From the NCBI GenBank assembly GCA_003166795.1, contig PMUS01000080.1, positions 1 through 46,149 on the forward strand: DNA of 46,149 bases, in the 5' to 3' direction. A program made the position numbers and the translations under genes. The number at the start of each line of letters is the position of its first letter. The first letter of the stretch is position 1. This document shows, piece by piece, positions 7,556 to 15,479 of this stretch. The notes under the pieces are model-generated. The model saw only the letters and a list, made by a program, of their open reading frames with translations, had not been told where the DNA came from and searched no databases. The DNA is from Acidobacteriota bacterium (GTDB taxonomy: Bacteria; Acidobacteriota; Terriglobia; Acidiferrales; UBA7541).

Positions 7556-7873
7556 ATGAAATGCCCGAAATGCAGCGCCGACGCACGCGACATCGCGCGA
7601 TTCTGCCCGCGATGCCATGCCACGCTGCGTTACGAATGCCCTTCGTGCAAACACGAACAGCGTCAGGGCGGCCAATGCGAAAAATGCGGCGTTGATTTCC
7701 TGAAATATATCAACGCGGTCGTCGCGGGCAAGAAAATCGAGGCCGACGCGGCTCACGATCGGCTGGAACAGCGTTCGAGCCTGATGAAGAATCTCCTCTT
7801 CGTGCCGTTCACGCTGGGCATTCCCCTGATTCGCAACTTGCTGCTTGGATCGCGCAGAGACCGCGAAACTTAA
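7556..7873 (+). CDS. Double zinc-ribbon small protein
   Basis: A 105-residue protein with three zinc-binding CxxC pairs in its first 50 residues plus one more: MKCPKC, FCPRCH, YECPSCKHEQ and GQCEKCG. This arrangement fits a tandem zinc ribbon (DZR type). Residues about 80-98 (MKNLLFVPFTLGIPLIRNLLL) are hydrophobic and could anchor the protein to the membrane, with a basic end RRDRET outside it. No enzyme residues are seen. A TAAAAT box ends seven bases before the ATG and no Shine-Dalgarno is visible, so the mRNA may be leaderless. A repeat-B terminator follows at 7925. Function unknown; a scaffold or regulatory role is only a guess. Confidence 0.8.
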   Translation: MKCPKCSADARDIARFCPRCHATLRYECPSCKHEQRQGGQCEKCGVDFLKYINAVVAGKKIEADAAHDRLEQRSSLMKNLLFVPFTLGIPLIRNLLLGSRRDRET

Positions 7874-7924
7874 GCGACATCTGGCTCCCTCGACGTCCTG
7901 GTTGCGCCAAGCTGGTTCTTGTAC

Positions 7925-7994
7925 CGCCAGCGTCTCGCTGGCGTTTTTCCGCGCATCGTTTCCCGCAACAGAACCGCCGGCGACACGCCGGCGC
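7925..7994 (+). terminator. Repeat family B, full copy; terminator after zinc-ribbon gene
   Basis: First hairpin CGCCAGC-GTCTC-GCTGGCG followed by TTTTT (7925-7948) is a textbook intrinsic terminator 50 bases after the zinc-ribbon stop. The second hairpin, CGCCGGC-GACAC-GCCGGCG (7975-7993), faces the leftward gene at 8041. The element shares both hairpins and the GTTTTT with the copy at 5809-5876. Confidence 0.7.
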
Positions 7995-8040
7995 TACGAA
8001 ACGCGTGATCACTCCGGAGTGTACTTCTGCGAGGAGCGAC

Positions 8041-8433
8041 CTACCGCGCATTGAAATATCGCGACGGCGGATACAGCCCCGTGCGCGAAAATTCCGCACC
8101 GATCGCCCGCTTGACCTCGCGATACCAGTAATCGAACGTTCCCTCGGCCACGCCCACCAGACGAATCGCGCGACGGTATTCCGCGCCGCGCAGGAAATAC
8201 ACGTTGAAAAGTTTCAGCCTCCCCTTCCATTCCGGCCGGCGCAGCGCGTGACGCCCGATGCGTTCGAAGTCCGCGACGTAATCGCACGCCCGGGCGCGGT
8301 CCGGCCGCCACAGATATCCCGCCGAAGGCTTCTCGAAATCCAGCGAACGCACCGAGCCGGTCGAATCCGCTAGCCATTCGCGCAGCCCGCGGTAGCGGCC
8401 GTGGCACGCGTCGAATATTTCCGTGGATTTCAT
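8041..8433 (-). CDS. Hypothetical protein, accessory island
   Basis: I do not recognise this 130-residue protein. It is basic and aromatic, with phrases such as LREWLADSTG, GYLWRPDRARACDYVADFER and a C-terminal GTFDYWYREVKRAIGAEFSR that could form a helix-turn-helix (the wording is like a sigma-type or phage antitermination-type DNA-binding helix). There is no signal peptide or membrane segment. The ATG at 8433 is preferred over a TTG at 8445 because AGGAG sits 12 bases before it, and only 0 to 1 base before the TTG-based alternative. It is the last of a run of four leftward genes of similar style (8041-10189). Probably real given the RBS and codon use; function unknown. Confidence 0.6.
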   Translation of the reverse strand: MKSTEIFDACHGRYRGLREWLADSTGSVRSLDFEKPSAGYLWRPDRARACDYVADFERIGRHALRRPEWKGRLKLFNVYFLRGAEYRRAIRLVGVAEGTFDYWYREVKRAIGAEFSRTGLYPPSRYFNAR

Positions 8434-8587
8434 ATTTGAGATCAACTCCTAGTGGCGAGTGGCTAGCGCCTTGGCTAACGCGCCTGCCCCCCAGGTCGTC
8501 GCCGGTTTGAAATGGGCATGGCATGTCATGGCCGGTGCGGCGCCGGGTGCCCTGATACGAACCTGGCGATCGCGCATTCGAGACGGC

Positions 8588-8620
8588 TTCGTAGGGGCGT
8601 AGTCCGCCGCGGAGGACTCC
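8588..8620 (-). repeat. Palindromic repeat family A, copy 8 (truncated)
   Basis: TTCGTAGGGGCGTAGTCCGC followed by CGCGGAGGACTCC is a reverse-orientation core with a damaged distal arm. It lies between two leftward genes of the island, so the island shares the repeat family of the surrounding chromosome. Confidence 0.6.
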
Positions 8621-8647
8621 CTCGGGATGGCGATCCTGATCGGATCG

Positions 8648-9049
8648 TCAATTATCCTTCGGAAGCTTCGGCGTGTCGGTGAGCAGCGCGCCAATCTCCC
8701 ACGCATTATCCGAGCGCGTGAGCTCTTCCTCGACAGCAACGAGGCACGCATGAAAGCACTCGCGCCAGCCGATCAGATATCCGCGCGCATATTCGTCCGC
8801 CATGCGCTCGCGCTCGCGGTGTGTGCGCTGCATCTCGAACACCTGCGTGCACTCGATTTCCGGCGCGCGTACCGCCACGCGCAAGCGGTAAACGAGCTCG
8901 CGCACACCGCGCAGCACCCAATGCAGCGGCGCCGGGTAATACACGCCGATCCGGCGGCGCGGCTCGTACCACGCCATTCGCCATCCGCGCGGGATCATTC
9001 CCCCGTGCCCTACTTCCCTGCGCAATCGCATTTTTGAACGCGCCTTCAT
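8648..9049 (-). CDS. Hypothetical basic protein, accessory island
   Basis: A 133-residue protein rich in Arg and Glu, not recognised. Visible pieces are a basic N-terminus (MKARSKMRLRREVGHGG), a segment RRIGVYYPAPLHWVLRGVRE and a helical charged middle (EMQRTHRERERMADEYARGY). No signal peptide. Its ATG overlaps the stop of the upstream gene by ATGA, and GGAGG lies 10 bases before it, so the two genes are translationally coupled. Because it is coupled to a replication-initiator-like gene, an accessory role in the same mobile or cryptic unit is likely, but this is inference. Confidence 0.6.
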   Translation of the reverse strand: MKARSKMRLRREVGHGGMIPRGWRMAWYEPRRRIGVYYPAPLHWVLRGVRELVYRLRVAVRAPEIECTQVFEMQRTHRERERMADEYARGYLIGWRECFHACLVAVEEELTRSDNAWEIGALLTDTPKLPKDN

Positions 9050-9774
9050 GAACGTGGAACCTCCGGGCCGCTGCCTACGGCGAGTTCGCGCCGAATCGCT
9101 TCCTCGCGTTCCGCACGCATCAGTTGTTGGTGCAGGCGCGCTTCGAGGAAAAATTTGTTTTGGTGCTGGAGATGCGGCGGGGCCGGGAAATCAGGCCTCG
9201 CGCCTCGTCCGGGGTTCTGTGTTTGACCTAAACCGGAGGAATTTGCAGCTGGGGCTTGCGCTGGCGGCCGTTGATTTTGATTTTCTCTGTGGAAATTCCT
9301 GCGCAAACCTACCGGTATTGTTCTTTCTTGTGATCTTGCTATAGATGAACTACCTATCCCGCCCGCAGTCTGCTGATTCCACGCGGGATTCAACCCATTT
9401 GGTACGCGGCTTTGCGTGACGCCCCCCGAAACTTTGCGTACCCCGTACGCGGAATTGCGTCCACCTTGTGGAAATTTCTTGGCCTTGGTGATGCGCACAA
9501 TTACTCCGGCCGGGGCCGCTTCCGTCTCGATGTAACCGTGGCGCCGAAGCGTGTGCATCCAGCGCTCCAGCGTTCGGCAATTAAATCCTGTCTCTTCCTC
9601 GATTTCTCGATAGCTGATCGGAGTGCCGCCCAGGACCCAACCCACATCACCGTGTTGATGTGTCTGCCGCAGGACGAGCCATCCGTAGAGCCACAGCGCC
9701 GCGCCCATCCGCCGATGGTGCCGCGCCTCGAACAGCACCCCGCGCAATCCGGCGTTATAGTCTTTGCCTCTCAT
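9046..9774 (-). CDS. Winged-helix replication-initiator-like protein
   Basis: A 242-residue protein. Residues about 1-105 look like a winged helix as found in phage or plasmid initiator proteins: MGAALWLYGWLVLRQT, then GTPISYREIEEETGFNCRTL, then ERWMHTLRRHGYIETE, which reads as helix, recognition helix and wing. This is followed by a polar linker rich in Pro, Gln and Asn, and an end with a charged helix (LMRAEREEAIRRELAV). The pattern is the one seen in acidobacterial cryptic elements with a helix-turn-helix Rep-like protein, but no origin or iterons were seen. It overlaps the next gene by four bases. DNA binding is likely; the replication role is inference. Confidence 0.65.
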   Translation of the reverse strand: MRGKDYNAGLRGVLFEARHHRRMGAALWLYGWLVLRQTHQHGDVGWVLGGTPISYREIEEETGFNCRTLERWMHTLRRHGYIETEAAPAGVIVRITKAKKFPQGGRNSAYGVRKVSGGVTQSRVPNGLNPAWNQQTAGGIGSSSIARSQERTIPVGLRRNFHRENQNQRPPAQAPAANSSGLGQTQNPGRGARPDFPAPPHLQHQNKFFLEARLHQQLMRAEREEAIRRELAVGSGPEVPRS

Positions 9775-9835
9775 AAACTGACCGCCGGGAGCTGGCAGAA
9801 CACCAACGATTTCCTGCGCCCGAACTCGCCGTGCG

Positions 9836-10189
9836 TCAGCATTCGCCGCAGTAAGGAATACGTACTTCCACGTACCCGCGAGGTGCGTAGTCTCTAACTT
9901 CTAAGCGCATTACCCGCGTCACAGGCAGGCTCTTCCGGCAGAAGCCGCAAACCGGATCTCCGTAGTCGTCCGTGTAGGCACCGTGAACTCGTAGGGCGCT
10001 CCGCAACTTGCGTTCGTGGTGCCACCGCTCGCGATTCTCGCGTTCATACGCCTGATGCCTCGGGTCGGCGCGCCAATGGCGCATGTAGAGTCGGTTGTAC
10101 CTGCGGCGCTTTTCAATCAACGCCTTCTCCGCTCGTTCCGCGCGCCCGTGATATCCCAGGGAGATGGCCGAGAAACGACTGCAGTGCAT
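9836..10189 (-). CDS. Hypothetical protein with C-terminal zinc-binding motif
   Basis: A 117-residue protein. The first two thirds are strongly basic and helical (EKRRRYNRLYMRHWRADPRH, then ENRERWHHERKLR), similar in style to phage- or HNH-associated small proteins. The C-terminus has two Cys pairs, PVCGFC and PYCGEC about 30 residues apart, typical of a zinc ribbon. The start at 10189 has GGGAGG six bases upstream. It is the first gene of the leftward island run and diverges from the gene at 10335. No enzyme motif is seen, so no function is given. Confidence 0.65.
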   Translation of the reverse strand: MHCSRFSAISLGYHGRAERAEKALIEKRRRYNRLYMRHWRADPRHQAYERENRERWHHERKLRSALRVHGAYTDDYGDPVCGFCRKSLPVTRVMRLEVRDYAPRGYVEVRIPYCGEC

Positions 10190-10249
10190 TGCTGCCTCCC
10201 ACCGCCTCAGTTCGTTTTCGTTCGCCGCGGTACTACTACTCGGGTACCA

Positions 10250-10277
10250 TTGCGCTAAGTAATCTCTGTGTTATTCT
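10250..10277 (+). promoter_or_regulatory. Predicted extended -10 promoter for gene at 10335
   Basis: TTGCGC (10250-10255), a 16-base spacer and TATTCT (10272-10277), with TG one base before the -10 (TGtTATTCT). It drives rightward transcription away from the gene at 9836-10189. Confidence 0.5.
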
Positions 10278-10334
10278 GCGCCGTACCTTTCTTTTCTCCT
10301 GCTCTTGGAGATCGACGTCACCGGAGGCATTTTC

Positions 10335-11027
10335 ATGGGCGCTGCCCGTCCGCCGCTCAAATACTTGGCGACCTGTTCGCAGATGTCGCTTGAATCGGTG
10401 GAGCTGTCGCGCTTGAACCTTGCGGCGAATCTGCGTAAGGAATTTCAGGAAGTCCTGGACGAGTGGATTGACTCCGAGGTTGATGCGCAGCTCGCGCGCT
10501 CGATTCTGGAGTGGCGGCGCGAGCAGGACATTGCGGCGAGCATGCCCGCGCTCGAAGCTGCGAAGCCCCCTCAATTGGAACAGCTCGCCATCGCATTTCT
10601 TCCGGAATGCTCCGCGCTGCCGGCAGGTGATGCGGTTGAGCGCGATAGTCAATCGCTGCCGGAGGAAATACCGTCGAGGCGTGATGATTCGCCGCGCGAC
10701 TCGGTTTCCGAATACAGGTCGCCCGTGCGTCTCCGCGATGACAACGCCCCGATGGTAGGTAAGGAGTCCCGCTCGATCGCAGTCCTCGTCCCTTGCTCGA
10801 CGTCGCTCGCGAGAGCCGCGGCGGTGAATTCGGGCGCCGCCCAAGGTCTCGTCGAGCCGCTTTCCGGCAAACTGCAGGTCTATCGAAAGACAATTGCCTC
10901 GCCGAATGGCGCGCGAAAAACCGGGAGCAAACCGACCCCGATCCTCGCCGCGGAGAGCCCCTCCTGGGCCGTTCACATGCAGGCAGAATGCGCGGCGCAA
11001 TATTCCCGCGTGCGACGGGCCGGATGA
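10335..11027 (+). CDS. Hypothetical protein; conserved-looking N-terminus, doubtful C-terminus
   Basis: A 230-residue open frame. GGAGG lies seven bases before the ATG and a promoter lies 60 bases upstream. The first 90 residues read like a real soluble helical protein: MSLESVELSRLNLAANLRKE, then FQEVLDEWIDSEVDAQLARS, then ILEWRREQDI. Beyond about residue 100 the frame becomes low-complexity and rich in Ser, Arg and Ala, with no clear structure, and it merges into the gene-poor region. The true gene may have been shorter, and the frame may now run through decayed sequence. I do not recognise the family. Confidence 0.5.
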   Translation: MGAARPPLKYLATCSQMSLESVELSRLNLAANLRKEFQEVLDEWIDSEVDAQLARSILEWRREQDIAASMPALEAAKPPQLEQLAIAFLPECSALPAGDAVERDSQSLPEEIPSRRDDSPRDSVSEYRSPVRLRDDNAPMVGKESRSIAVLVPCSTSLARAAAVNSGAAQGLVEPLSGKLQVYRKTIASPNGARKTGSKPTPILAAESPSWAVHMQAECAAQYSRVRRAG

Positions 11028-11857
11028 CAGGGCCGTGCGCCGAGGCTGGTGGTCCAACGAGCCCGTGCTCAGCTCCTGTTTCGAGTCGCTCGGGCGCGCC
11101 GTCCTCACTTGAACGCGCCCCCTGATTGAAGTGCTCGAAGCGGTGACGCCAACCTCGTCCGCCGGCCCTGAATAAAGCGCGCAGCGCCGCCGAGCGAGCA
11201 CCACCGTCGCGCGCGCGGAAACAACGGCTCCAGCCCCTGCGATCCCGTTCTTTGATCGCGTCCCGGGAGCTGTGAAATGGCTAGCGGTCGTTCCATCGCC
11301 GGGCAGCCCACGCCGAGGGCGCATCGTGAAGCTTTTAGGCATCGTTGAAACCGCTGTGACAGGTTTTCGCGGCTTTGACAGGCCATCGTTGTCGCTCGAT
11401 CGAGCGGCACCACCTCGGCGCGCTCGCGCGATTCGCGTCGGACTCGTGCCGTCGCCATCTCTGGCAGCGAATTCGGCGATGCCGTGCCACGGAACGCTGC
11501 GATCGCATTGCCGATGCCGATTCGCTGGCGCTTTTCGACTACGTGCCATGGTCGTCGTTTCCATCAGTCGTACTCCGCAACGCAAATGCCTGATCGCCCC
11601 GCCTTCGTTAACGTCACCACGCGAGTCAATTCCCTCGCTTCCGCTCAGTCACGCACTCCGGACACGTCGCCAGAGACGGGTGCGCTTGCCGTCCAAATGT
11701 CAGTGCCGGCATGAACCACCGCGCGTGGCGCAAACCGCATTGCGCAAAGCGACTCCACACCGCTACATACACTGACAGCTTCACCAAATGCTCCAATCGC
11801 GGCGCTACCCGCTCCGAAATGACAGCTGCACTCTGCTCCGATCATTTCGCCACCGCA

Positions 11858-12265
11858 GCGCCCCACGAATCGGACGAAGCGCCCAACAAAAACCGCCACC
11901 GGAGCTGAGGCCCAAATCCAAGTGCTCCGCGCGGAGCGCCTTCCAATGCGCCCCGTCTGTCGCTGCGGGTATTTCGCGTGCAGCGCCCGAGAGAACCGCC
12001 GCGCGAGCTCCAGTTGCGACCCCAGTACGCGGCGCCGAGTGCCCTCCGATGCGCTGCGTCTGTCGCAGCAAGTGATCGGCCGCAGCACGCGAAAAAACCG
12101 CCACGGGAGTTCCATCTTCGACCCGCACAAGCATCGCCAGGCGTTCTCCAACGCGCTGCATCTATCGCAGCAAGTATTCCGTGCACAGCCTCCGAAGGAC
12201 TCACAGGTACCGCACTCTACGAAGCCGCGCTCAGGGGGATACACTCGCCGTTTGCTCTCGCCGTA
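11858..12265. repeat. Degenerate tandem repeat, unit about 102-103 nt
   Basis: Consecutive units end in a phrase like GCGCTGCGTCTGTCGC or GCGCTGCATCTATCGC (at about 12060 and 12165) and contain AACCGCC near their first third (about 11913, 11993, 12098). Two adjacent units measure 103 and 102 bases from the sequence. Four units can be followed, the outer ones strongly diverged. All three leftward frames show repeating peptide patterns, so the repeat was not clearly shaped as protein. Confidence 0.6.
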
Positions 12266-12274
12266 CGCACCCTC

Positions 12275-12705
12275 GATGCCACGTTCCCGTTTGCTCCCGC
12301 AGCAGCGAATTTCGCAGCGTCGAGCGCTTGCACTCTCACTTTGTACTTGGCATGGCCACCCGCGAGGTCGCCTTCCCGCTTGTTGGAGCAGTGCTGAATT
12401 TCACCGCAATCATCGCTCGTCCCCCGTGCAGCGCTTCGGCATCAGCACTCGACGTTTGCGCCTGGGGTCGGCAATCGCGAACCCCACGTTCCCGCAGGCA
12501 CCGCGCTAAGCGAAGCCGGACTCGGCGCTTGCATCGTCGTTCGCGCTCGCCGTTCGCACTCTCGGTGCCACGTTCCCCCACGTGCCGCGCTATGCGCAGC
12601 CGCACTCGGCGCTTGCACCCGCCATTTGCCCTCGGCGTCTGTGTTTGGCGTGGGCACTCGCGACGCCACCTTCCCGTTTCCTCCCACAACGGCGAACTCC
12701 GCAGC
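12275..12705. repeat. Second degenerate tandem repeat block
   Basis: Units begin with CACGTTCCC or CCTTCCC at about 12280, 12371, 12485, 12569 and 12669, so spacing varies from about 84 to 115 bases. The two best units share a segment with CCGCGCTA, GCAGCC/GAAGCC and ACTCGGCGCTTGCA. The block follows the first array directly and may derive from the same ancestral unit. Confidence 0.5.
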
Positions 12706-12947
12706 CCTTAACGCCTGCCCATCCCGTTGAACGCCCTCACCCGCGCCGTGATTGTTGAGTCCGCGAGTTCTCGACGTCGCCTTTTACGACGGCCTCCCAG
12801 ACAGCCTCTCAGCATGCGTGCCAGCAACTCCATTCGTCGCCCTCGTGGAGGCTCCCAATCGCCAGAACGTTCGACGTCGCGAGTCGCGCCACGCCGCACC
12901 CAGCACATCGAGCTCTCGCCGTTTCCCTGCTCCGCCGCACGTATGCG

Positions 12948-13094
12948 ATGTCTCTGCAAATCAACATAAGATATTCATTCGAAGCAAAGCGGCGCGAATG
13001 TGACGAGGCGCTGGGGCGACAAATCTTCGCGCATCTCGTCAGAAGGGGCGCGCCGGCGATTCGGTTTACGAATGGCAGGATGCAATTGCGATGA
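12948..13094 (+). CDS. Possible small protein (48 residues)
   Basis: A short frame starting MSLQINIRYS. Its second half (FEAKRRECDEALGRQIFAHL, then VRRGAPAIRFTNGRMQLR) looks more protein-like than its surroundings. There is no Shine-Dalgarno before the ATG, and the frame upstream stays open for some distance without a good start. It could equally be the tail of a decayed gene. Listed only so that it is not lost. Confidence 0.2.
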   Translation: MSLQINIRYSFEAKRRECDEALGRQIFAHLVRRGAPAIRFTNGRMQLR

Positions 13095-13817
13095 CTCGCG
13101 CAGGATATGAGATTTGAGGAAATGCGACCTGGGATCGCGACGGATATTGAGTATGGGTAATTTCTAATTGGAGTGGGCTTTGCTGCGACGTTGGGGACTT
13201 CGCTGGCATTCCTACACAACAGGCAGGGGAAAGAAACAACTTCCAGTCAGCGATTGTCGGGATTTGTTGCCGCTCAAGAACGGGGGTCCAAGTGCAGTCC
13301 AGGAGAACCAAGATTGCACATTATCAAGTGCGCTAGATACTCACGGCTTGCGATACGCTGGACGTCAGCGCGGGTCACTGCCGAGCCAACTGCTTAGTCG
13401 CACACGCGACTTATGATGCTCGGCACGATTTTTCGCCCGCCGTTCGTTTTGCATACGCTATGCCCTAATACTTGAGACCACTTTCGCTGCGATCGGTAGA
13501 TTCATTTGCTGGCGCACGACAACCAGTCCGAGGTGACGGCGATCATCTTAGGCTCGGGCGCCGGTCATATTACGGTACGTAGCGCGACTACCTAGGAGCC
13601 GCCACTCCAACGTGCGGCAAAACCAGTCGCGGCGCGCGAAAAACAGTACAGATCGGTTGCAATGATGACGATTGCTTTCGTCGGGGCCGCGACGGACTCT
13701 GTGCGTCCCAAGGGCGACGAACTCGGCGGCGGCGATGTCGGCGACTGTCATAGCGATGGCGCTACGATCGACGGGTTCGTCGGAGACGATGCCAGCGGCG
13801 AACTGCGAATTACGCGA

Positions 13818-14288
13818 TCAAGAAGCTGGTGTGCGGGGCGGCCACGGCTCGAGGAGCTGTTCCTTGCGGTAAATCATTGCGTTGATGTCGTACGGGGCCA
13901 AATCGATGCTGTGCCCGTGCGTAATCGCGTCAGTGGGGCAGGCCTCGACGCAATAGCCGCAAAAAATGCAGCGAGAATAATCAATATTGTAAACGCTGGC
14001 GTAGCGCTCGCCGGCGGAGATGCGCTCCGTGTCAGTATTCTCCGCGGCTTCAATATAAATGCAATTCGCGGGGCAGGCCGCAGCGCAGAGGAAGCAGCCT
14101 ACGCATTTCTCGAATCCGTTCTCGTCGCGCTGCAAAACGTGGATGCCACGATAGCGGGGCTGGACGCTTGCGGGAACGTCCGGATAGTTTTCAGTGGTCG
14201 TCTTGCGAAACATGGTTTTGAACGTGACGCTAAAGCCCTTCACAAGCGTCAGGAATGTTTCGCCAACTTCTCTTACGATTGAGGCCAT
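13818..14288 (-). CDS. nuoI: NADH-quinone oxidoreductase subunit I (isolated gene)
   Basis: A 156-residue ferredoxin-like subunit of respiratory complex I that carries clusters N6a and N6b in the peripheral arm, passing electrons towards NuoB. Two complete 4Fe-4S motifs are present: CVGCFLCAAACP (about 62-73) and CIFCGYCVEACP (about 107-118). The N-terminal helix (VREVGETFLTLVKGFSVTFK) and YRGIHVL are typical. The end is short and Pro-rich, close to the usual length. No other nuo gene is adjacent; the neighbours are a gene-poor stretch and ypdA. An extended -10 (TGcTACAGT) lies nine bases before the ATG, so this gene has its own promoter and probably a near-leaderless mRNA. Confidence 0.95.
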   Translation of the reverse strand: MASIVREVGETFLTLVKGFSVTFKTMFRKTTTENYPDVPASVQPRYRGIHVLQRDENGFEKCVGCFLCAAACPANCIYIEAAENTDTERISAGERYASVYNIDYSRCIFCGYCVEACPTDAITHGHSIDLAPYDINAMIYRKEQLLEPWPPRTPAS

Positions 14289-14297
14289 GAGTCACTC

Positions 14298-14306
14298 ACT
14301 GTAGCA
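14298..14306 (-). promoter_or_regulatory. Extended -10 promoter of nuoI
   Basis: TGC-TACAGT on the minus strand ends nine bases before the nuoI start. No clear -35 is seen at 17 bases. The predicted start of transcription is within about three bases of the ATG. Confidence 0.45.
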
Positions 14307-14429
14307 AATTTTAAGGTCCCGCGCTTCTGGCATTTCTGCGACAACGAGATAAGGCGCAGCAAGCAGCGCGTCTGCGACGCGGCCGTAAAGCGGCACGCGG
14401 GACTCAGCGAGCCATGCCGCACGCACGAA

Positions 14430-15479
14430 TCACTCTCCTGGTGGAGCGACGGGAGCGGGTTCTGGAAGCTTTCCTTTGCCGGTCATTGCGGAAATGATCT
14501 GGCGGCCGTGAAAGCGGCCATTTTCGATGAAGATGTCGGATGTTTTCAGGCCTCCAACGACGACACCGGCGACATAGATTCCCGGCACGTTCGTTTCGAG
14601 GCTGTCGGGATTGGCTTCGGGGCGGCGCGTCTCCCCATCGAGGTGAATTCCCTGCTGCTCAAGAAATTCAAAGTCGGGGTGGTAGCCAGTCATCGCAAAG
14701 ACCTGGGCGGCCGGGATGCTTTTCTCTGGGCCGGAGTTCTTCACCCAAACCTTGCCAGGCTCGACGCGCGTGACGCTGGTTGAGAACAGCGCATGGACTT
14801 CGCCGGCACGGATGCGGTTTTCGATGTCGGGTTTGACCCAGTATTTGAGGCTTTTGCCCATCTCGGACTGCCGATGAACGAGCGTGACGCGCGCGCCGCC
14901 GCGGAAAAGATCGAGCGCCGCTTCGGCGGCCGAATTTTTTCCGCCGATGACGACGACGTCCTGATTCCAATAAGGGTGGGCGTCGGTGAAATAGTGCGAG
15001 ACATGAGGCAGATCTTCGCCGGGAATTCCGAGGCGGTTCGGGCGGTCGTAGTAGCCGGTGGCGATGATGATTTTCCTGCCGTGATACTGGTGACGAGCGC
15101 CGGACTCGGCGAGCGTCTCCACGACGAACGCATCGTCCTTGCCGTGGATTTTTTCGACGCGTTCGTAGAGGCGGGTCTCGAGGCCGTAGTGCTCGACGGC
15201 GCGGCGGTAATACTTCAGAGCTTCGACGCGGGTCGGCTTGCCGCCGGTGGTGGTCATGGGGAGATCGCCGATTTCCATGCGCTCGGGAGTCGTGAAGAAC
15301 AGCATGTTGATCGGGTAGTGGTAGAGCGAGTTGCAGAGGGCACCCTTGTCTAGGACCAGCGAGCGCATCCCGGCACGCGTGGCTTCGATGGCACAGGCGA
15401 GGCCGGTGGGCCCCGCGCCGATGCAAATCACGTCGTAGAGGCCACGATCGGCGACTTGGGAGCCCTTAATTTCACTCAT
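14430..15479 (-). CDS. ypdA: YpdA-family bacillithiol disulfide reductase
   Basis: A 349-residue cytoplasmic FAD/NADPH oxidoreductase. Members of the family (YpdA, also called Bdr) use NADPH to reduce oxidised bacillithiol (BSSB). The FAD-binding GAGPTGLACAIEA (about 21-33), the family phrase NSLYHYPINMLFFTTPERME, the NADPH-binding VVVIGGKNSAAEAALD (about 175-190) and the C-terminal GIYVAGVVVGG all match. The usual CxxC of thioredoxin reductases is absent, as expected for YpdA. The start has GAGGGGG five to ten bases upstream. Bacillithiol synthesis genes are not in this window. It implies a low-molecular-weight thiol redox system other than glutathione in this organism. Confidence 0.88.
   Translation of the reverse strand: MSEIKGSQVADRGLYDVICIGAGPTGLACAIEATRAGMRSLVLDKGALCNSLYHYPINMLFFTTPERMEIGDLPMTTTGGKPTRVEALKYYRRAVEHYGLETRLYERVEKIHGKDDAFVVETLAESGARHQYHGRKIIIATGYYDRPNRLGIPGEDLPHVSHYFTDAHPYWNQDVVVIGGKNSAAEAALDLFRGGARVTLVHRQSEMGKSLKYWVKPDIENRIRAGEVHALFSTSVTRVEPGKVWVKNSGPEKSIPAAQVFAMTGYHPDFEFLEQQGIHLDGETRRPEANPDSLETNVPGIYVAGVVVGGLKTSDIFIENGRFHGRQIISAMTGKGKLPEPAPVAPPGE

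Larger units (their letters stand above)
11028..13817. other. Gene-poor stretch of about 2.8 kb
   Basis: No gene with a convincing RBS, codon pattern and family match is seen on either strand. Open frames overlap in several frames and are Arg/Ser/Ala-rich, which is what random GC-rich sequence gives. The middle (11858-12700) holds degenerate tandem repeats; 12948-13094 holds one possible small ORF; 13095-13817 is stop-rich and shows nothing I can name. It separates the accessory island from nuoI and may be decayed mobile DNA. Confidence 0.6.

Noticed and set aside
10236-11585. Leftward open frame of 449 codons
   Set aside because: Arg-rich, no RBS, no recognisable fold, and it overlaps the better supported rightward gene at 10335; long chance frames are common in GC-rich DNA.
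11858-12705. Tandem repeats as a CRISPR array
   Set aside because: Units of about 85-103 bases are diverged throughout, with no short exact repeat and unique spacer pattern, and no cas gene is present.
13548-13751. Leftward 67-codon frame downstream of nuoI
   Set aside because: Considered as a remnant of nuoJ or another nuo gene, but there are no hydrophobic helices or cluster motifs.
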